Shown here: positions 5,498 through 5,564 of the stretch, one piece after another
Layout: each line of letters opens with the position of its first letter
Position numbering within the stretch: the first letter of the stretch is position 1
NCBI GenBank assembly: GCA_913054565.1
Contig: CAJXHW010000135.1
Span: 1-5,564 of the forward strand
From: an uncultured Kordia sp.
GTDB lineage: Bacteria; Bacteroidota; Bacteroidia; Flavobacteriales; Flavobacteriaceae
Direction: 5' to 3'
DNA: 5,564 bases
Position numbers and translations under genes: made by a program
Notes under the pieces: model-generated
Database searches by the model: none
Seen by the model: only the letters and a program-made list of their open reading frames with translations
What the model was told of the DNA's origin: nothing

Positions 5498-5564
5498 ATA
5501 ATGAAGCACAACAGAGCGCTAAACGCAGTTCTGTTTAGAGAATGAAAAGATACTAAATTCTTTG
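5498..5564. repeat. Left end of a third attC-like element (copy C), cut by the window
   Basis: The 15 bases at 5498-5512 (ATAATGAAGCACAAC) are identical to the outer arm of element A, including the GCACAAC core (5506-5512). The sequence beyond differs from A and B: AGAGCG, then a small hairpin CTAAAC (5519-5524) with GTTTAG (5533-5538). If this is a full element, its matching GTTGTGC end lies past base 5564. Variable interiors with conserved ends are usual for attC sites, but only one end can be seen here. Confidence 0.6.

Noticed and set aside
5545..5552. TATCTTTT on the minus strand as a -7 element for the DUF6090 gene
   Set aside because: It misses the final G of TAnnTTTG, and any -33 element would lie outside the window, so it cannot be supported.

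Overview
The window looks like chromosomal DNA of a member of the Flavobacteriia (Bacteroidota). It is AT-rich and its genes lack clear Shine-Dalgarno sequences. It carries a DUF6090-type protein, a family I know mainly from this group, and a plausible Bacteroidota -7 element (TAnnTTTG) in front of one gene. All seven genes lie on the minus strand, so transcription runs from high to low coordinates.

Right part (about 3311-5564): two compact gene modules are separated by copies of an attC-like palindromic element. The elements are at 3311-3443 (B), 4539-4669 (A) and from about 5498 to the window end (C, cut off). The first module, between C and A, is a single DUF6090 gene. The second, between A and B, is a DUF1295 (steroid 5-alpha-reductase-like) membrane enzyme followed at once by a small two-helix membrane protein. 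Coding sequence begins and ends within about 12-26 bases of the elements, so the layout resembles integron gene cassettes. Elements A and B have nearly equal length (131 and 133 bp), end in GCACAAC/GTTGTGC-like core sites, and share arms and an inner hairpin. In A, G-T wobbles keep the + strand foldable, not the minus strand. Relative to the genes this is the strand that folds in a genuine attC site. No integrase is visible.

Intergenic stretch 3135-3455 (321 bp): it holds element B, a tandem 11-bp repeat resembling a Pho-box type operator, and a candidate promoter for the next operon.

Left part (1-3134): a tightly packed four-gene operon. In order of transcription it encodes a secreted or periplasmic serine hydrolase of the beta-lactamase/penicillin-binding family, a four-helix membrane protein of unknown function, a membrane-anchored XRE-type regulator with a DUF4870-like tail, and a CPBP (CAAX-like) intramembrane protease that runs off the left edge. 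Genes one to three are separated by 1 bp or overlap by 8 bp. Having a membrane-bound transcription factor beside an intramembrane protease invites the idea of regulated proteolysis, but this is inference.
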